Positions 54,394-63,572 of a stretch of DNA of 63,572 bases are shown piece after piece. A program made the translations under genes and the position numbers. Source of the stretch: Carnobacterium divergens (GTDB taxonomy: Bacteria; Bacillota; Bacilli; Lactobacillales; Carnobacteriaceae); assembly GCF_900258435.1 (NCBI RefSeq), contig NZ_LT992558.1:443698-507269 (forward strand), given 5' to 3'. The notes under the pieces are model-generated. The model saw only the letters and a list, made by a program, of their open reading frames with translations, made no database searches and had not been told where the DNA came from. Every line of letters begins with the position of its first letter. Within the stretch, counting starts at the first letter, position 1.

Positions 54394-55503
54394 TTGACAA
54401 AAAAAATTATTACAACGATCTTGGTCATTATTGGCGGAAGTATCGGCGCAAGTTTTCTACCAAATGTCTGGAATCTATTCAATGTAACAAACTTATTTAT
54501 CAATAATACTGTCACGAATATTTTGCTTGGAGCCATTATATTTTTACTAATTTCAGTTGTTCTCGTGAAGTATATTGAACGCGGCGTAAAAAAAGCAGAG
54601 GCCTATTTAAATCAACTAAGTGCAAGTTACTTGTTATTCGGCAGTATCGGAACCATTATCGGGCTGTTAGTTGCCTTTTTAGTGACAATGCCGTTAATTG
54701 GGTTGAAATGGCCGGTGTTAAGTAGTACATTGCCAATTTTAGTTTATGTGATTTTTGCTTATTTAGGATACCGAATTGGAACGACAAGACGTGAAGAATG
54801 GCGTAAATTATTTCAATCAAAACCTAAAAAAAATGCGGATGACGAAGGGCAACTGTTAGAACGTAAATACGACGAAAGTTACCGTAAGTATAAAATTTTA
54901 GATACAAGTGTGATTATTGACGGACGGATTTACGACATTGCCAAAACAGGTTTTATTGAAGGAACACTATTAATACCAAATTTTGTTTTACAAGAATTAC
55001 AATATATTGCAGATTCAGCAGACAGTTTAAAACGAGTGAGAGGTCGCAGAGGGTTAGACATTTTAAATGCATTGCAAAAAGAATCAGATATGAACGTTGA
55101 AATGTATGATGGCGACTTTGAAGACATTACTGAAGTAGATAGCAAATTGATCAAATTGGCGAAACTATTGGATGGTGTCGTTGTAACGAATGACTTTAAT
55201 TTAAATAAAGTGAGTGAATTTCAAAATGTTCCCGTGCTAAATATAAATGAATTAGCGAATGCTGTAAAACCTGTTGTGATTCCAGGCGAAACAATGAATG
55301 TAATGGTTGTAAAAGCCGGGACAGAACGAAATCAAGGGGTTGCCTATTTAGACGATGGAACAATGATTGTAGTTGAAGACGGTCAATTTTATATGAACAA
55401 AGCGATTGAAGTCGTTGTGACAAGCGCGCTTCAAACAGCTGCTGGACGAATGATTTTTGCTAAACCCGTTCATGCGCAAAGAGGAATTAAAGACAAAGAA
55501 TAG
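54394..55503 (+). CDS. YacL-like membrane PIN/TRAM-domain protein
   Basis: 369 residues: four transmembrane helices in the first ~140, then a PIN-type nuclease domain (about 165-290) with LDTSVIIDGRI and VVTNDFNLN carrying acidic active-site residues, and a C-terminal TRAM domain. Probably a membrane-bound RNase. TTG 54394 is chosen as start because AGGAGGA lies 7 bases before it; the in-frame ATG at 54349 lacks a site. The position after radA is conserved in Firmicutes. Confidence 0.92.
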   Translation: MTKKIITTILVIIGGSIGASFLPNVWNLFNVTNLFINNTVTNILLGAIIFLLISVVLVKYIERGVKKAEAYLNQLSASYLLFGSIGTIIGLLVAFLVTMPLIGLKWPVLSSTLPILVYVIFAYLGYRIGTTRREEWRKLFQSKPKKNADDEGQLLERKYDESYRKYKILDTSVIIDGRIYDIAKTGFIEGTLLIPNFVLQELQYIADSADSLKRVRGRRGLDILNALQKESDMNVEMYDGDFEDITEVDSKLIKLAKLLDGVVVTNDFNLNKVSEFQNVPVLNINELANAVKPVVIPGETMNVMVVKAGTERNQGVAYLDDGTMIVVEDGQFYMNKAIEVVVTSALQTAAGRMIFAKPVHAQRGIKDKE

Positions 55504-55514
55504 GAGCGGTTGCA

Positions 55515-56222
55515 ATGGACTATGAGCTGGTTTTACTGGCAGCTGGTCAAAGTCGGCGTATGGCTGCTTCTACGAATAAAATCTTACTTCGTTTGCTTGA
55601 TCGACCTGTTATTGAGTACAGTCTAGCAACTTTTTTACAAGACAAAAATTGTACTCACATAGTATTAGTTGTCGAAAAAAGTGAACAACAGTTACTGGAA
55701 ACATTCATCGAAGAAAGCGGCTTTTTACAAACAACCCCAATCACTATAGTCGTTGGAGGGAAAGAACGTCAAGACAGTGTTTACAATGGATTAGAAGCAT
55801 TGAAAGGGAAAGCGGGTTTTGTATTGATCCATGATGGAGCGAGACCTTTAATCGAATCAAAAAGAATTCATCATTTAGTCAGTAAAACGGTAACGACTGG
55901 CGCTGCAATTATTGCGGTGCCCGTTAAAGATACAATCAAATGTGTTCAACATCAGTTTGTGGAAAAAACAATTCCAAGAGAAGCACTATGGCAAGTACAA
56001 ACGCCTCAAGGTTTTTCAATCGAGACAATAAAAAAAGCCCATCAACAAGCAAAAATAGAAGGGTTTCATGGGACAGATGATGCCTCTTTAGTAGAACATT
56101 ACGGGGGAAAAGTTGCTGTGGTGACTGGTAGTTATGACAACATTAAATTAACGACGCCAGAAGACATGGTAATTGGTGAAGCGATTTTGCTGAAGCGCAG
56201 CAAAAATAAGGACGGTAGATAA
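55515..56222 (+). CDS. ispD: IspD, 2-C-methyl-D-erythritol 4-phosphate cytidylyltransferase
   Basis: 235 residues. The CTP-binding LLAAGQSRRM (N-terminus) and VLIHDGARPLI are intact. Forms CDP-methylerythritol in the non-mevalonate isoprenoid pathway. Together with ispF, directly downstream, this shows that this strain keeps at least part of the MEP pathway; many Lactobacillales use mevalonate, so whether the full pathway exists needs the rest of the genome. AGGAGCGG lies before ATG. Confidence 0.95.
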   Translation: MDYELVLLAAGQSRRMAASTNKILLRLLDRPVIEYSLATFLQDKNCTHIVLVVEKSEQQLLETFIEESGFLQTTPITIVVGGKERQDSVYNGLEALKGKAGFVLIHDGARPLIESKRIHHLVSKTVTTGAAIIAVPVKDTIKCVQHQFVEKTIPREALWQVQTPQGFSIETIKKAHQQAKIEGFHGTDDASLVEHYGGKVAVVTGSYDNIKLTTPEDMVIGEAILLKRSKNKDGR

Positions 56223-56224
56223 TC

Positions 56225-56704
56225 ATGATACGAATCGGACAAGGGTATGATGTTCATCAATTAGTGTTAGGTAGAGATTGTATTATTGGTGGCGTTAAGC
56301 TTCCGTATGAATTAGGTTTACTGGGTCATTCCGATGCGGATGTGTTGATTCATGCAATTATTGATGCATTGCTGGGAGCTGCTGGAAAAGGTGACATCGG
56401 TCATTTCTTCCCAGATACAGATGAACAGTTTAAAAACTGTGATTCACGATTTTTACTGCGAGAAGTTTGGGATATATTAAGTAAAGAAGGCTATTCATTA
56501 GGGAACATAGATGCTACAATTGTAGCGGAACGTCCTAAAATGCAACCTTATCTCGAAACAATGAAACGGCATATTGCCGATGATTGTCAAACAGTAATGA
56601 CAAAGATTAACATCAAGGCAACTACTTCTGAGAAGATGGGATTTATTGGTCGTAAAGAAGGAATAGCCGCTATGGCTGTTTGTTTATTAGAGAAAAAGGT
56701 ATAA
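56225..56704 (+). CDS. ispF: IspF, 2-C-methyl-D-erythritol 2,4-cyclodiphosphate synthase
   Basis: 159 residues, homotrimeric enzyme. Metal ligands are in GQGYDVHQL and LGHSDADVLIHAI; the late TTSEKMGFIGRKEG is intact. It starts 2 bases after the ispD stop codon. Step after IspE in the MEP pathway. No missing residues seen. Confidence 0.96.
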   Translation: MIRIGQGYDVHQLVLGRDCIIGGVKLPYELGLLGHSDADVLIHAIIDALLGAAGKGDIGHFFPDTDEQFKNCDSRFLLREVWDILSKEGYSLGNIDATIVAERPKMQPYLETMKRHIADDCQTVMTKINIKATTSEKMGFIGRKEGIAAMAVCLLEKKV

Positions 56705-56788
56705 TGAGTTTAAGTCAATAAGGGAGTCGCTTGGCTTTTTAAATGAAGGCAAGGCAACAACCTAAAAATAAGAAAAGAGGAAACAATT

Positions 56789-58261
56789 ATGACTAAGAAA
56801 ATCCGTGTACGTTACGCACCAAGCCCAACGGGACATTTACACATTGGAAATGCTCGTACAGCACTATTTAATTACTTATTTGCGCGTCACAATGGTGGAG
56901 ATTTTATTTTAAGAATCGAGGACACTGATGCCAAAAGAAATATTGCAGATGGGGAATCTAGTCAGTTAGACAATTTAACATGGTTAGGCATGGACTGGGA
57001 TGAAGGCCCTTCAAATCCAGGCAAATACGGTCCATACCGCCAATCAGAACGTGGCGACATTTATGATCCACTAGTGGAACAATTACTATTGAGTAATCGC
57101 GCCTATAAGTGCTACTGTACAGAAGATGAATTGGAAGCAGAACGTGACGCTCAAAGAGCTCGTAGCGAAATGCCTCATTATGCTGGGAAATGCGCTAATT
57201 TAACACCTGCCCAACAAGCAGAAAAAGAAGCAGCTGGTTTAAAACCTGTTATTCGTTTCCGTGTACCACAAAATACAACGTATAGTTTTGATGATTTAGT
57301 AAAAGGTCCAATTAGCTTTGAATCAGGTAGTGTTGGTGGCGATTTTGTTATTGTTAAACGTGATGGCGTACCGACTTACAATTTTGCTGTAGCAGTTGAT
57401 GACCATTACATGGAAATTAGCCATGTGTTACGTGGTGATGACCATATTGCAAATACACCCAAACAATTAATGATTTATGAAGCATTCGGTTGGACTCCTC
57501 CAACATTTGGTCATATGACCTTGATCATTAACAGCGAAACAGGGAAAAAATTAAGCAAACGTGATGGAAGTATTTTACAATTTATTGAACAGTACCGTGA
57601 TTTAGGCTATGTGCCAGAAGCGATGTTTAACTTTATTACGTTACTTGGTTGGTCGCCAGTTGGAGAAGATGAAATCTTTAGTAAAGAAGAATTTATCAAA
57701 ATGTTTGATCCAGAACGTTTAAGCAAATCTCCAGCAGCTTTTGACGCTAAAAAATTAGAATGGATTAACAATCAATACGTTAAAGCAACTGATTTAGATA
57801 CATTGACAGACTTGTCACTAGTTCATTTAATCAAAGCTGGCTTAGTTGAAGAAAATCCAACTCCTGAAAAAATTGAGTGGGTGCGTCAATTAGTTAGCCT
57901 ATACCACGAACAAATGAGTTATGGTGCTGAAATTGTTGAACTGTCTAGCCTATTCTTTAGTGACGTCCCTGAATTAGATGACGTAGCCAAAGAAGTATTA
58001 GCTGGCGAAACAGTACCAGTTGTTTTGGAAGCCTTCCATAAAGTGTTGGATGAAATTGAAACATTTGATGTTGCGAGCATTAAAGCCGGTATTAAAACTG
58101 TTCAAAAAGAAACTGGGATTAAAGGGAAAAATCTATTTATGCCAATTCGTGTAGCTGTAACTGGCCAATCACATGGTCCAGAACTTGGTGAAACAATTGA
58201 ATTACTAGGTCGCGATAAAGCAAAAGCTCATTTAGAAGCAGCTATTGCAAATTTAGCTTAA
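56789..58261 (+). CDS. gltX: Glutamyl-tRNA synthetase
   Basis: 490 residues, class I synthetase. [20 protein letters not shown] is the HIGH region, KLSKRDGS the KMSKS equivalent, and a cysteine-containing zinc region lies near CYCTEDE. It charges tRNA-Glu and, in most Firmicutes, also tRNA-Gln for later amidation by GatCAB. Its 3' end contains the -35 element of the next transcript. Confidence 0.97.
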   Translation: MTKKIRVRYAPSPTGHLHIGNARTALFNYLFARHNGGDFILRIEDTDAKRNIADGESSQLDNLTWLGMDWDEGPSNPGKYGPYRQSERGDIYDPLVEQLLLSNRAYKCYCTEDELEAERDAQRARSEMPHYAGKCANLTPAQQAEKEAAGLKPVIRFRVPQNTTYSFDDLVKGPISFESGSVGGDFVIVKRDGVPTYNFAVAVDDHYMEISHVLRGDDHIANTPKQLMIYEAFGWTPPTFGHMTLIINSETGKKLSKRDGSILQFIEQYRDLGYVPEAMFNFITLLGWSPVGEDEIFSKEEFIKMFDPERLSKSPAAFDAKKLEWINNQYVKATDLDTLTDLSLVHLIKAGLVEENPTPEKIEWVRQLVSLYHEQMSYGAEIVELSSLFFSDVPELDDVAKEVLAGETVPVVLEAFHKVLDEIETFDVASIKAGIKTVQKETGIKGKNLFMPIRVAVTGQSHGPELGETIELLGRDKAKAHLEAAIANLA

Positions 58262-58273
58262 ACAGACTATAAT
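58245..58273 (+). promoter_or_regulatory. Promoter of the cysE-cysS transcript
   Basis: TTGCAA (58245-58250) and TATAAT (58268-58273) are 17 bp apart, close to the sigma-70-type consensus. The -35 box is inside the last codons of gltX and the -10 box is just after its stop codon. Confidence 0.7.
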
Positions 58274-58294
58274 ACTAAATTAATAGTTAAAACA

Positions 58295-58525
58295 GTGATG
58301 AGAAGAAGTAAATTAATGTTGGTTCTAAAGAGAGTCTGAAGCGGTGTAAACAGACGTTCCAACCTAATTGAAATGCGTCTCGGAGTTACATTGTCGAATC
58401 AAGTAGACAATTGTCGGTTCACATCCGTTAATGTGTCTGAGGTAGGAACTTTTTGAAGTGCCTATAAAAAAAAGTGGAACCACGCAAAAGCGTCTTTTAA
58501 GTTGATTAAAAGGCGCTTTTTTTTA
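58295..58525 (+). ncRNA. T-box riboswitch specific for tRNA-Cys
   Basis: The leader holds the T-box sequence AGTGGAACCACGC (58473-58485), whose TGGAACC bulge pairs with an uncharged tRNA acceptor end. Stem I contains the AGTA motif (58307-58310) and a specifier codon TGC (58374-58376, Cys) just before the closing GTCTC. The terminator is GCGTCTTTTAA / TTAAAAGGCGC followed by T8 (up to about 58525). When tRNA-Cys is uncharged the antiterminator forms and cysE-cysS are transcribed. The specifier fits both genes downstream. Confidence 0.9.
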
Positions 58526-58566
58526 CTTTACTTAGAAAAAGACGTTCAAAAGGAGGGGAATGGAGG

Positions 58567-59079
58567 ATGAGAACCATAAGAGAATATTTTGCGGTAGTTA
58601 AACAAAATGATCCTTCAGTCAAAAGCAATCTGGAAATTTTATTAACCTATCCTGGTTTCCATGCACTCTTATTCTATCGAATGGCTCATTTTCTTTACCA
58701 AAAACATCTCTTTTTGTTAGCTAAAATAGTTGCTCAATTTGCCAGATTTTTGACTGGAATTGAGATTCATCCAGGAGCAACAATTGGAAAAAGACTTTTT
58801 ATCGATCACGGAATGGGAATCGTGATTGGAGAAACTACGATTATTGGAGATGACGTAATTATTTTTCATGGAGTAACACTGGGTGGAACTGGGAAAGATA
58901 AAGGCAAACGCCATCCAACGATTGAAAATGGCGTATTGCTGTCGGCAAATGCACAAATATTAGGCCCAATTACAATTGGAAAAAACGCTAAAATTGGTGC
59001 GTCAGCAGTTGTCTTAAAGAACATTCCAGCCAACACAACGGCTGTAGGAATTCCAGCGAAAGTAGTTAAAAGAGGCTAG
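58567..59079 (+). CDS. cysE: Serine O-acetyltransferase
   Basis: 170 residues, hexapeptide-repeat left-handed helix with [15 protein letters not shown] and HGVTLGGTG; catalytic His residues are in HPGATIG, DHGMG and FHGVTLGG. It acetylates serine with acetyl-CoA, the first committed step of cysteine synthesis. It is shorter than enterobacterial CysE because the N-terminal helical part is reduced, as in other Firmicutes. ATG 58567 is served by AAGGAGGGG 8-9 bases upstream. Confidence 0.95.
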   Translation: MRTIREYFAVVKQNDPSVKSNLEILLTYPGFHALLFYRMAHFLYQKHLFLLAKIVAQFARFLTGIEIHPGATIGKRLFIDHGMGIVIGETTIIGDDVIIFHGVTLGGTGKDKGKRHPTIENGVLLSANAQILGPITIGKNAKIGASAVVLKNIPANTTAVGIPAKVVKRG

Positions 59080-59131
59080 CGACTAGTGAGATTACTTAAA
59101 TCAGTTCACTAAAAAGATCGGAGTGAGAATA

Positions 59132-60547
59132 ATGTTAAAAATTTACAACACATTAACTAGAAAAAAAGAAGAATTTGTCCCATTAGAAGCTGGGAAGGTT
59201 AAAATGTATGTTTGCGGTCCCACCGTTTACAATTACATTCATATTGGAAATGCTAGAAGTACAGTTGCTTTTGACACGGTTCGTCGCTACTTAGAATTTC
59301 GTGACTACGAAGTGAATTTTGTATCGAATTTTACAGATGTTGACGATAAAATTATTAAAGCAGCTAAAGAACTAAGCATTACAGCACCAGAAGTTGCAGA
59401 TAAATTTATTTCCGCCTTCTATGAAGACACCTCTGCGCTAGGTGTAGAAAAAGCAACGTCAAACCCACGAGTAATGGAAAATATGCCAGACATTATCCAA
59501 TTTATTGAAGCTTTAATCGAAAAAGGGTATGCTTATGAATCAGCAGGAGATATTTATTACCGTACACGTAAATTCAAAAATTATGGAAAATTAAGCAATA
59601 AAACGATTGATGAATTAGAAATCGGAGCAAGCAATCGTTTGGAATCTAGCGAAAATGAACGCAAAGAAGATCCAATTGATTTCGCCTTGTGGAAATCAGC
59701 TAAAGCCGATGAAATCAGCTGGGAATCACCTTGGGGACAAGGACGTCCAGGATGGCATATCGAATGCTCGGTAATGGCAACAAAATATCTAGGGGATACA
59801 ATTGACATTCATGGAGGCGGACAAGACTTAGAATTTCCTCATCATGAAAATGAAATTGCACAAAGCGAAGCGAAAACAGGACATCCCTTTGCAAATTACT
59901 GGATGCACAACGGATTTGTCACAATTGGTGCCGAAGATGAAAAAATGAGTAAATCATTAGGCAACTTTGTTTTGGTCCATGATATGATAAAAGAAGTAGA
60001 CCCGCAGATTTTACGCTTCTTTATGGCAACCACGCATTATCGTCGCCCAATTGCCTATAGTGGAACAGCCATTGAAGAAGCAAAAGTCAATTTAGCAAAA
60101 TTAAAAACAGCTTATGAAAACCTACATTACCGTTTAAGTGACTCTGTGTTAGAGTTGCCAACAGATCCCTCTTTTTTTGATAAATTAACGACAATTAAAG
60201 AACAATTTATCGTGGAAATGGATGACGATTTCAATGCAGCAAATGGCATTACGGTGGTCTATGAATTAGCTAAAATGATGAACATTTACAGTGAACAAAA
60301 AGAAGTTTCGAAAGCAGTCGTAGAAGCGATGTTAGGAATGTTAAAAGAATTACTGACTGTGTTTGGTATCATTTTAGAAGAAGAAACTCAGCTATTAGAT
60401 GCCCATATTGAAGCTTTGCTATTAGAACGCACAGAAGCAAGAGCAGCTAAAAACTTTGCTCGTAGCGACGAAATTAGAGATTTATTAAAAAACGAGGGCA
60501 TCATTATCGATGATACCCCACAAGGAGCTAGATGGAGACGTGGATAA
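59132..60547 (+). CDS. cysS: Cysteinyl-tRNA synthetase
   Basis: 471 residues. HIGNAR (HIGH motif), zinc ligands in [17 protein letters not shown] and FPHHENE, and KMSKSLGN are all present. Co-transcribed with cysE under the cysteine T-box. ATG 59132 follows CGGAGTG; the in-frame GTG at 59123 is less suitable. The C-terminal end overlaps the start of mrnC. Confidence 0.97.
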   Translation: MLKIYNTLTRKKEEFVPLEAGKVKMYVCGPTVYNYIHIGNARSTVAFDTVRRYLEFRDYEVNFVSNFTDVDDKIIKAAKELSITAPEVADKFISAFYEDTSALGVEKATSNPRVMENMPDIIQFIEALIEKGYAYESAGDIYYRTRKFKNYGKLSNKTIDELEIGASNRLESSENERKEDPIDFALWKSAKADEISWESPWGQGRPGWHIECSVMATKYLGDTIDIHGGGQDLEFPHHENEIAQSEAKTGHPFANYWMHNGFVTIGAEDEKMSKSLGNFVLVHDMIKEVDPQILRFFMATTHYRRPIAYSGTAIEEAKVNLAKLKTAYENLHYRLSDSVLELPTDPSFFDKLTTIKEQFIVEMDDDFNAANGITVVYELAKMMNIYSEQKEVSKAVVEAMLGMLKELLTVFGIILEEETQLLDAHIEALLLERTEARAAKNFARSDEIRDLLKNEGIIIDDTPQGARWRRG

Positions 60548-60959
60548 AACGAATGAAAAAGACTGGGGTTTATTAAATGGTTTAGCGTTAGCTTACGTGG
60601 GTGATGCCATCTACGAAATCTATATACGTGATTATTTAGTAAACCAAGGTCAAACAAGACCGAACCAGCTACACAAAGCTGCAACAAGATTTGTTTCAGC
60701 GAAAGCACAAAATTATTTAATGAAAGAAATGTTAGCAGAAGAGGGCTTACTTTCAGAAACGGAACTATTAATGTACAAACGTGGACGGAATGGAAAAAGT
60801 CATACCTCTGCTAAAAATGTTGATATCACTACTTATCGAGTAGCGACAGGTTTTGAGTCTTTGATGGGCTATTTACACTTAGAAAAACAAACCGAACGAA
60901 TGGAAGAATTGATTCAATGGTGTATTAAGAAAGTGGAGGAAGATCAACATGGCAAATGA
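60540..60959 (+). CDS. mrnC: Mini-ribonuclease 3
   Basis: 139 residues with the RNase III signature [12 protein letters not shown] and no double-stranded-RNA-binding domain, as in MrnC. It matures 23S rRNA ends. GTG 60540 overlaps the cysS stop by 8 bases and is preferred to ATG 60510, which would overlap more; the ribosome site AAGGAG is 11 bases away. Overlaps rlmB by 11 bases. Confidence 0.93.
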   Translation: MDKTNEKDWGLLNGLALAYVGDAIYEIYIRDYLVNQGQTRPNQLHKAATRFVSAKAQNYLMKEMLAEEGLLSETELLMYKRGRNGKSHTSAKNVDITTYRVATGFESLMGYLHLEKQTERMEELIQWCIKKVEEDQHGK

Positions 60960-61818
60960 GCGTAATAATTTTGGTAAAAAAGTAACACAACAGAATCGCC
61001 GTCCTAAATCAAATAACAAACCGCAACGAACGTTCAAAAAAAGCGAACCAAAACACGTGGCTGAAATTGAAGAAACAGAAGAAGAGCGTGATTTAGTAGC
61101 AGGCAGAATGCCAGCAATTGAAGTTTTGAAATCAGAACGTGATATCAATAAAGTCTTTTTACAAGAAGGTTTGACGGGATCTAAAATGAATGAAATTATG
61201 AGTCTTGCTAAAAAACGCAACGCCCAAATTCAATTAGTTCCTAAAAGCAAATTAGACAATCTAGTCGATGGTGTAAATCATCAAGGTGTTGTTATTGCTG
61301 CTGCCGCTTTTCCATATGCGACACTGGATGATCTCTTTGCTGCTGCCGCTTTAAAAAACGAAGATCCATTCTTTATTTTATTAGATGGAGTAGAAGATCC
61401 ACATAATTTAGGTTCGATCATGAGAACAGCGGATGCTAGTGGCGCTCACGGAATCATTATTCCTAAACGTCGAGCAGTTGGATTGACAGCCACAGTAGCA
61501 AAAGCGTCTACAGGGGCCATTGAACACGTTCCCGTTGCTCGCGTTACGAACTTGGTACAAACAATCAAAGAACTAAAAGAACGCGGTGTGTGGCTTTACG
61601 GAACCGATATGGCAGGCGTTGATTACCGTAAATGGGAAACAACCTTACCAATTGCTTTAGTAATTGGCAATGAAGGAAAAGGAATTTCACGCTTAGTTAA
61701 AGAACAAATGGACGGTATTGTTACGATTCCAATGGTAGGTCATGTTCAAAGTTTAAATGCAAGTGTTGCAACCAGCCTATTGATGTATGAAGTTTACCGC
61801 GGTCGCAATCAAATCTAA
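60949..61818 (+). CDS. rlmB: 23S rRNA (guanosine-2'-O-)-methyltransferase RlmB
   Basis: 289 residues: a basic, disordered N-terminus of about 45 residues, a TrmH N-terminal domain, and a SPOUT knot with LDGVEDPHNLGSIMRTADA, VIGNEGKGISRLV and LNASVATSLLMYE. It methylates a G in domain V of 23S rRNA (G2251 in E. coli). GTGGAGGA precedes ATG within the end of mrnC. Typical neighbour of mrnC in Firmicutes. Confidence 0.95.
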   Translation: MANERNNFGKKVTQQNRRPKSNNKPQRTFKKSEPKHVAEIEETEEERDLVAGRMPAIEVLKSERDINKVFLQEGLTGSKMNEIMSLAKKRNAQIQLVPKSKLDNLVDGVNHQGVVIAAAAFPYATLDDLFAAAALKNEDPFFILLDGVEDPHNLGSIMRTADASGAHGIIIPKRRAVGLTATVAKASTGAIEHVPVARVTNLVQTIKELKERGVWLYGTDMAGVDYRKWETTLPIALVIGNEGKGISRLVKEQMDGIVTIPMVGHVQSLNASVATSLLMYEVYRGRNQI

Positions 61819-61840
61819 CTAACAAGGAGGTGCATCACGT

Positions 61841-62368
61841 ATGAAAAAAGAATTAATGATTGTAGATGGTTACAATATGATTGGCGCTTGGCCAGATCTT
61901 GTGAAATTGAAAAACCAAGATGAAATGGAAGAAGCCAGAGATCGACTGCTCCATCAATTATCCAATTACCAACGTTACGAAGGTATTGAAATTCAAGTCG
62001 TATTTGATGCACAATTTGTTCCTGGAATCCAAACATCCTTTCAAAAATATTTAGTCACAGTTATTTTCACGAAAGAAGGAGAAACTGCGGATAGTTATAT
62101 TGAACGTATTGTTGAAGAAAAAAACAATCGATTGACCCAAGTAACAGTAGCAACAAGCGATATGGCAGAACAATGGCTTGTCTTTTCTAAAGGCGCGCTT
62201 CGAAAATCAGCCAATGAACTTTACCGTGATTTAAAACGCTCTAATCAAGCAATTAAAGCAGACACTGTAAGCTTTCATTCAAAAACAGTGCGACGCAATA
62301 CTCCATGGGATCCCCAACAACTAACAACGCTAGAAGAGTTGCGTGAAAATCTTTCTAAAAAAGAGTGA
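61841..62368 (+). CDS. rae1: YacP/Rae1 NYN-domain endoribonuclease
   Basis: 175 residues, PIN-like NYN domain with IVDGYNMIGAWPDL at the start and DSYIERIVEE and VATSD carrying acidic residues. In B. subtilis Rae1 (YacP) binds the ribosome A site and cleaves certain mRNAs. Conserved order rlmB-rae1-sigH. AAGGAGGTG precedes ATG. Confidence 0.93.
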   Translation: MKKELMIVDGYNMIGAWPDLVKLKNQDEMEEARDRLLHQLSNYQRYEGIEIQVVFDAQFVPGIQTSFQKYLVTVIFTKEGETADSYIERIVEEKNNRLTQVTVATSDMAEQWLVFSKGALRKSANELYRDLKRSNQAIKADTVSFHSKTVRRNTPWDPQQLTTLEELRENLSKKE

Positions 62369-62445
62369 TTGCTAACGGAACATCATTTTCTATTAATAAT
62401 ATGTAACCGTTCCCTTCTAGTGTTGAATTAAAAGGAGGGGTTCAA

Positions 62446-63036
62446 ATGAATAATAACAAGGAACGAAAAAGTGACGGAGAACTGATTGCAGCAATAAAAA
62501 AAGGTCAGACAGAAGAATTCGAGCAATTATTTCTACGTTATTTGCCACTAACAAAAAAGTTAAGCAACATGTACTACTTTAAATACTTAGAAGAAGAGGA
62601 CTATTTACAAGAAGCGCGAATGGTATTTTTTAAAGCCCTTCAGCAATTTGTGGAAGGTAAGGGTCATACATTTGGAAATTTTTATAAACTTAATTTAAAG
62701 CATCATTTATTTAGTTTGATTCGTAAAGAAAATGCTAAAAAAAGAGGAGCAGATCGGCTATCTGATTCTTTAGATGAAATGTTGGAAAATAATCATGCAC
62801 CCAAGTACATAGCCAACCAAGAAGAGCAAGTGACTGCATACGATAAGATGATGATAAGTGAAAACGTGACAGCTTATTATGACACGTTATCCTCGTTTGA
62901 ACGGCATGTATTTAATGGCTATCTAGCAAACCTAGAATTAGAAGAGATTGCAAAAAATCTTGATTGTGAGTTGTTAAAAGTACGAAATGCATTAGACCGA
63001 TGTCGGCAAAAATTACGAAAAAGTTTTGATGGATGA
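62446..63036 (+). CDS. sigH: SigH/ComX-type alternative sigma factor
   Basis: 196 residues: sigma region 2 (about 20-95, with EEEDYLQEARMVFFKAL) and region 4 (about 140-195, with FNGYLANLELEEIAKNLDC). The position after rae1 is that of SigH in Bacillus and Listeria, where it controls competence and post-exponential genes. In non-sporulating lactic bacteria SigH-like factors are linked to competence. AAGGAGGGG precedes ATG. Ended by a strong terminator. Confidence 0.88.
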   Translation: MNNNKERKSDGELIAAIKKGQTEEFEQLFLRYLPLTKKLSNMYYFKYLEEEDYLQEARMVFFKALQQFVEGKGHTFGNFYKLNLKHHLFSLIRKENAKKRGADRLSDSLDEMLENNHAPKYIANQEEQVTAYDKMMISENVTAYYDTLSSFERHVFNGYLANLELEEIAKNLDCELLKVRNALDRCRQKLRKSFDG

Positions 63037-63058
63037 TTAAATGGGAATCGCTTAAATT

Positions 63059-63097
63059 AAATCGTAAATCCTTAGTTAGTAAGGATTTACGATTTTT
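63059..63097 (+). terminator. sigH terminator
   Basis: Perfect 16-bp stem AAATCGTAAATCCTTA / TAAGGATTTACGATTT followed by T residues. Ends the housekeeping block. Confidence 0.92.
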
Positions 63098-63140
63098 TTT
63101 TAGAAATTTATTTTAATACTGTAAAGTAACTATCAAAATA

Positions 63141-63149
63141 TGATAAAAT
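63141..63149 (+). promoter_or_regulatory. Promoter of the LXG-associated genes
   Basis: TGATAAAAT is an extended -10 element 64 bases upstream of the first gene; a weak -35-like CTGTAA lies at 63119. Confidence 0.45.
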
Positions 63150-63212
63150 AGAATTAAATTAACTCAGTTATTTTAACTATCTAGAATAATTCAACAAAAT
63201 AAGGAGCTACAT

Positions 63213-63473
63213 ATGACCAAAATAACCACAAACGAAACAGTCGTTTCCAGTTTATCAAAAGAAATGGTTCAAGCGACTCAAGAAGTGAACTTTTCATTAA
63301 AAAAATCCATTTCATACTCAAACAGTCAAGCAGTGACGACGTTGAAATCTTGTCTGTCAGATATGAAAAAAGCAACTCAGGAGTTTCACACAGGAGTTGA
63401 TACCGACGTTAAAAATCTTAAAAAAATTCATGAAGCTATTAAGAAAACCGATCAAGAATGGGGGTTCGACTAA
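63213..63473 (+). CDS. WXG100/Lap1-like type VII secretion protein (SACOL2603/TIGR04197-like)
   Basis: 86 residues, a helical hairpin with polar helices and a break near SYSNSQAVTT. It fits the TIGR04197/DUF3130 type of small T7SS proteins that are encoded next to LXG toxins (Lap1 in current naming) and help export them. AAGGAG precedes ATG. Its downstream neighbour starts 2 bases after the stop. No secretion machinery (EssC, EsaA) is in the window. Confidence 0.72.
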   Translation: MTKITTNETVVSSLSKEMVQATQEVNFSLKKSISYSNSQAVTTLKSCLSDMKKATQEFHTGVDTDVKNLKKIHEAIKKTDQEWGFD

Positions 63474-63475
63474 TC

Positions 63476-63572
63476 ATGAATCAACCAAGTAGCCGTCAGC
63501 TGAATGAAGCATATTTAGACTCTGAAAGTGAATTACGTCAGTTAAAGAAAACGAATCAAGCCATTGAAACAG
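63476..63572 (+). CDS. DUF3958/Lap2-like protein, N-terminal part (runs off the window)
   Basis: Only the first 32 codons are visible. They form a helix (LNEAYLDSESELRQLKKTNQ) that resembles the start of the coiled-coil protein at 16.2-16.6 kb and the Lap2 type that accompanies LXG toxins. An LXG toxin gene is expected just beyond the edge. The ribosome site is weak (GGGGG about 11 bases upstream), so translational coupling to the previous gene is likely. Confidence 0.6.
   Translation, partial: MNQPSSRQLNEAYLDSESELRQLKKTNQAIET

Overview
The window is AT-rich chromosomal DNA from a low-GC Gram-positive bacterium of the Lactobacillales. The best fit is a Carnobacterium-like species, by inference from codon use, gene content and order: sortase-anchored proteins, Mga-type regulators, several PTS/sugar genes, and a radA-yacL-ispDF-gltX-cysE-cysS-mrnC-rlmB-rae1-sigH block without disA. 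No 16S rRNA or tRNA gene was seen, so the species is not proven.

Layout. 1-1.6 kb: end of a Big2-repeat surface protein and a Crp/Fnr-like regulator. 1.7-9.6 kb: a complete kdpFABCDE potassium uptake operon, including a 29-codon kdpF, behind a 21-bp-spaced direct repeat. 9.7-11.3 kb: a YdhG-like protein, an esterase and a structured intergenic element with a 15-codon ORF. 11.3-15.6 kb: an Mga-like regulator, a PRPP synthetase followed by a DUF2829 (Tad2-family) protein, an SDR enzyme, and a QueT transporter with a structured leader. 15.6-20.7 kb (minus strand): a coupled set ending in an LXG-domain-only protein, then a two-gene ABC exporter whose ATPase has degenerate motifs. 21-24.6 kb: fba, an RsuA-type pseudouridine synthase, PhzF, YebC/YeeN. 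24.6-28.3 kb: GntR regulator divergent from a cellobiose-type PTS EIIC and a GH1 6-phospho-beta-glucosidase. 28.4-29.1 kb: a frameshifted DNA-alkylation-repair gene. 29.2-35.5 kb: an AraC regulator fused to a catalytically altered GH39-like domain, then M20 amidohydrolase - MFS - M20 amidohydrolase. 35.5-43.6 kb: YjdM, a large LPXTG-type nucleotidase, a CNT nucleoside transporter, an HxlR/SDR divergent pair and a dUTPase. 43.6-47.9 kb: two more Mga-like regulators, a membrane protein and a VOC protein. 48-52.6 kb: a secreted chitinase, small proteins and a PlcR/Rgg-like regulator. 53-63 kb: the conserved housekeeping block, with a cysteine T-box before cysE-cysS. At the right edge, where rpmG-secE-nusG would be expected, the first genes of a type VII secretion (LXG) module start.

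Themes. Nucleotide and nucleoside salvage: the surface nucleotidase can release nucleosides that the CNT transporter imports, and prs/DUF2829, dUTPase and QueT also handle nucleotides or bases. Carbohydrate use: the beta-glucoside PTS operon has a consensus promoter and a nearby cre-like site, and cre-like sites lie upstream of the chitinase. Type VII secretion: LXG-related genes occur in two separate places (15.6-16.6 kb and 63.2 kb to the edge) without secretion machinery in the window. The most unusual items are the toxinless LXG set with its ATGA-coupled leader peptide, the chromosomal Tad2-family gene paired with a PRPP synthetase, the AraC-GH39 pseudoenzyme, and the hairpin-embedded 15-codon ORF near 11.0 kb. 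Functions are assigned by recognising families from the sequence; no database search was run.
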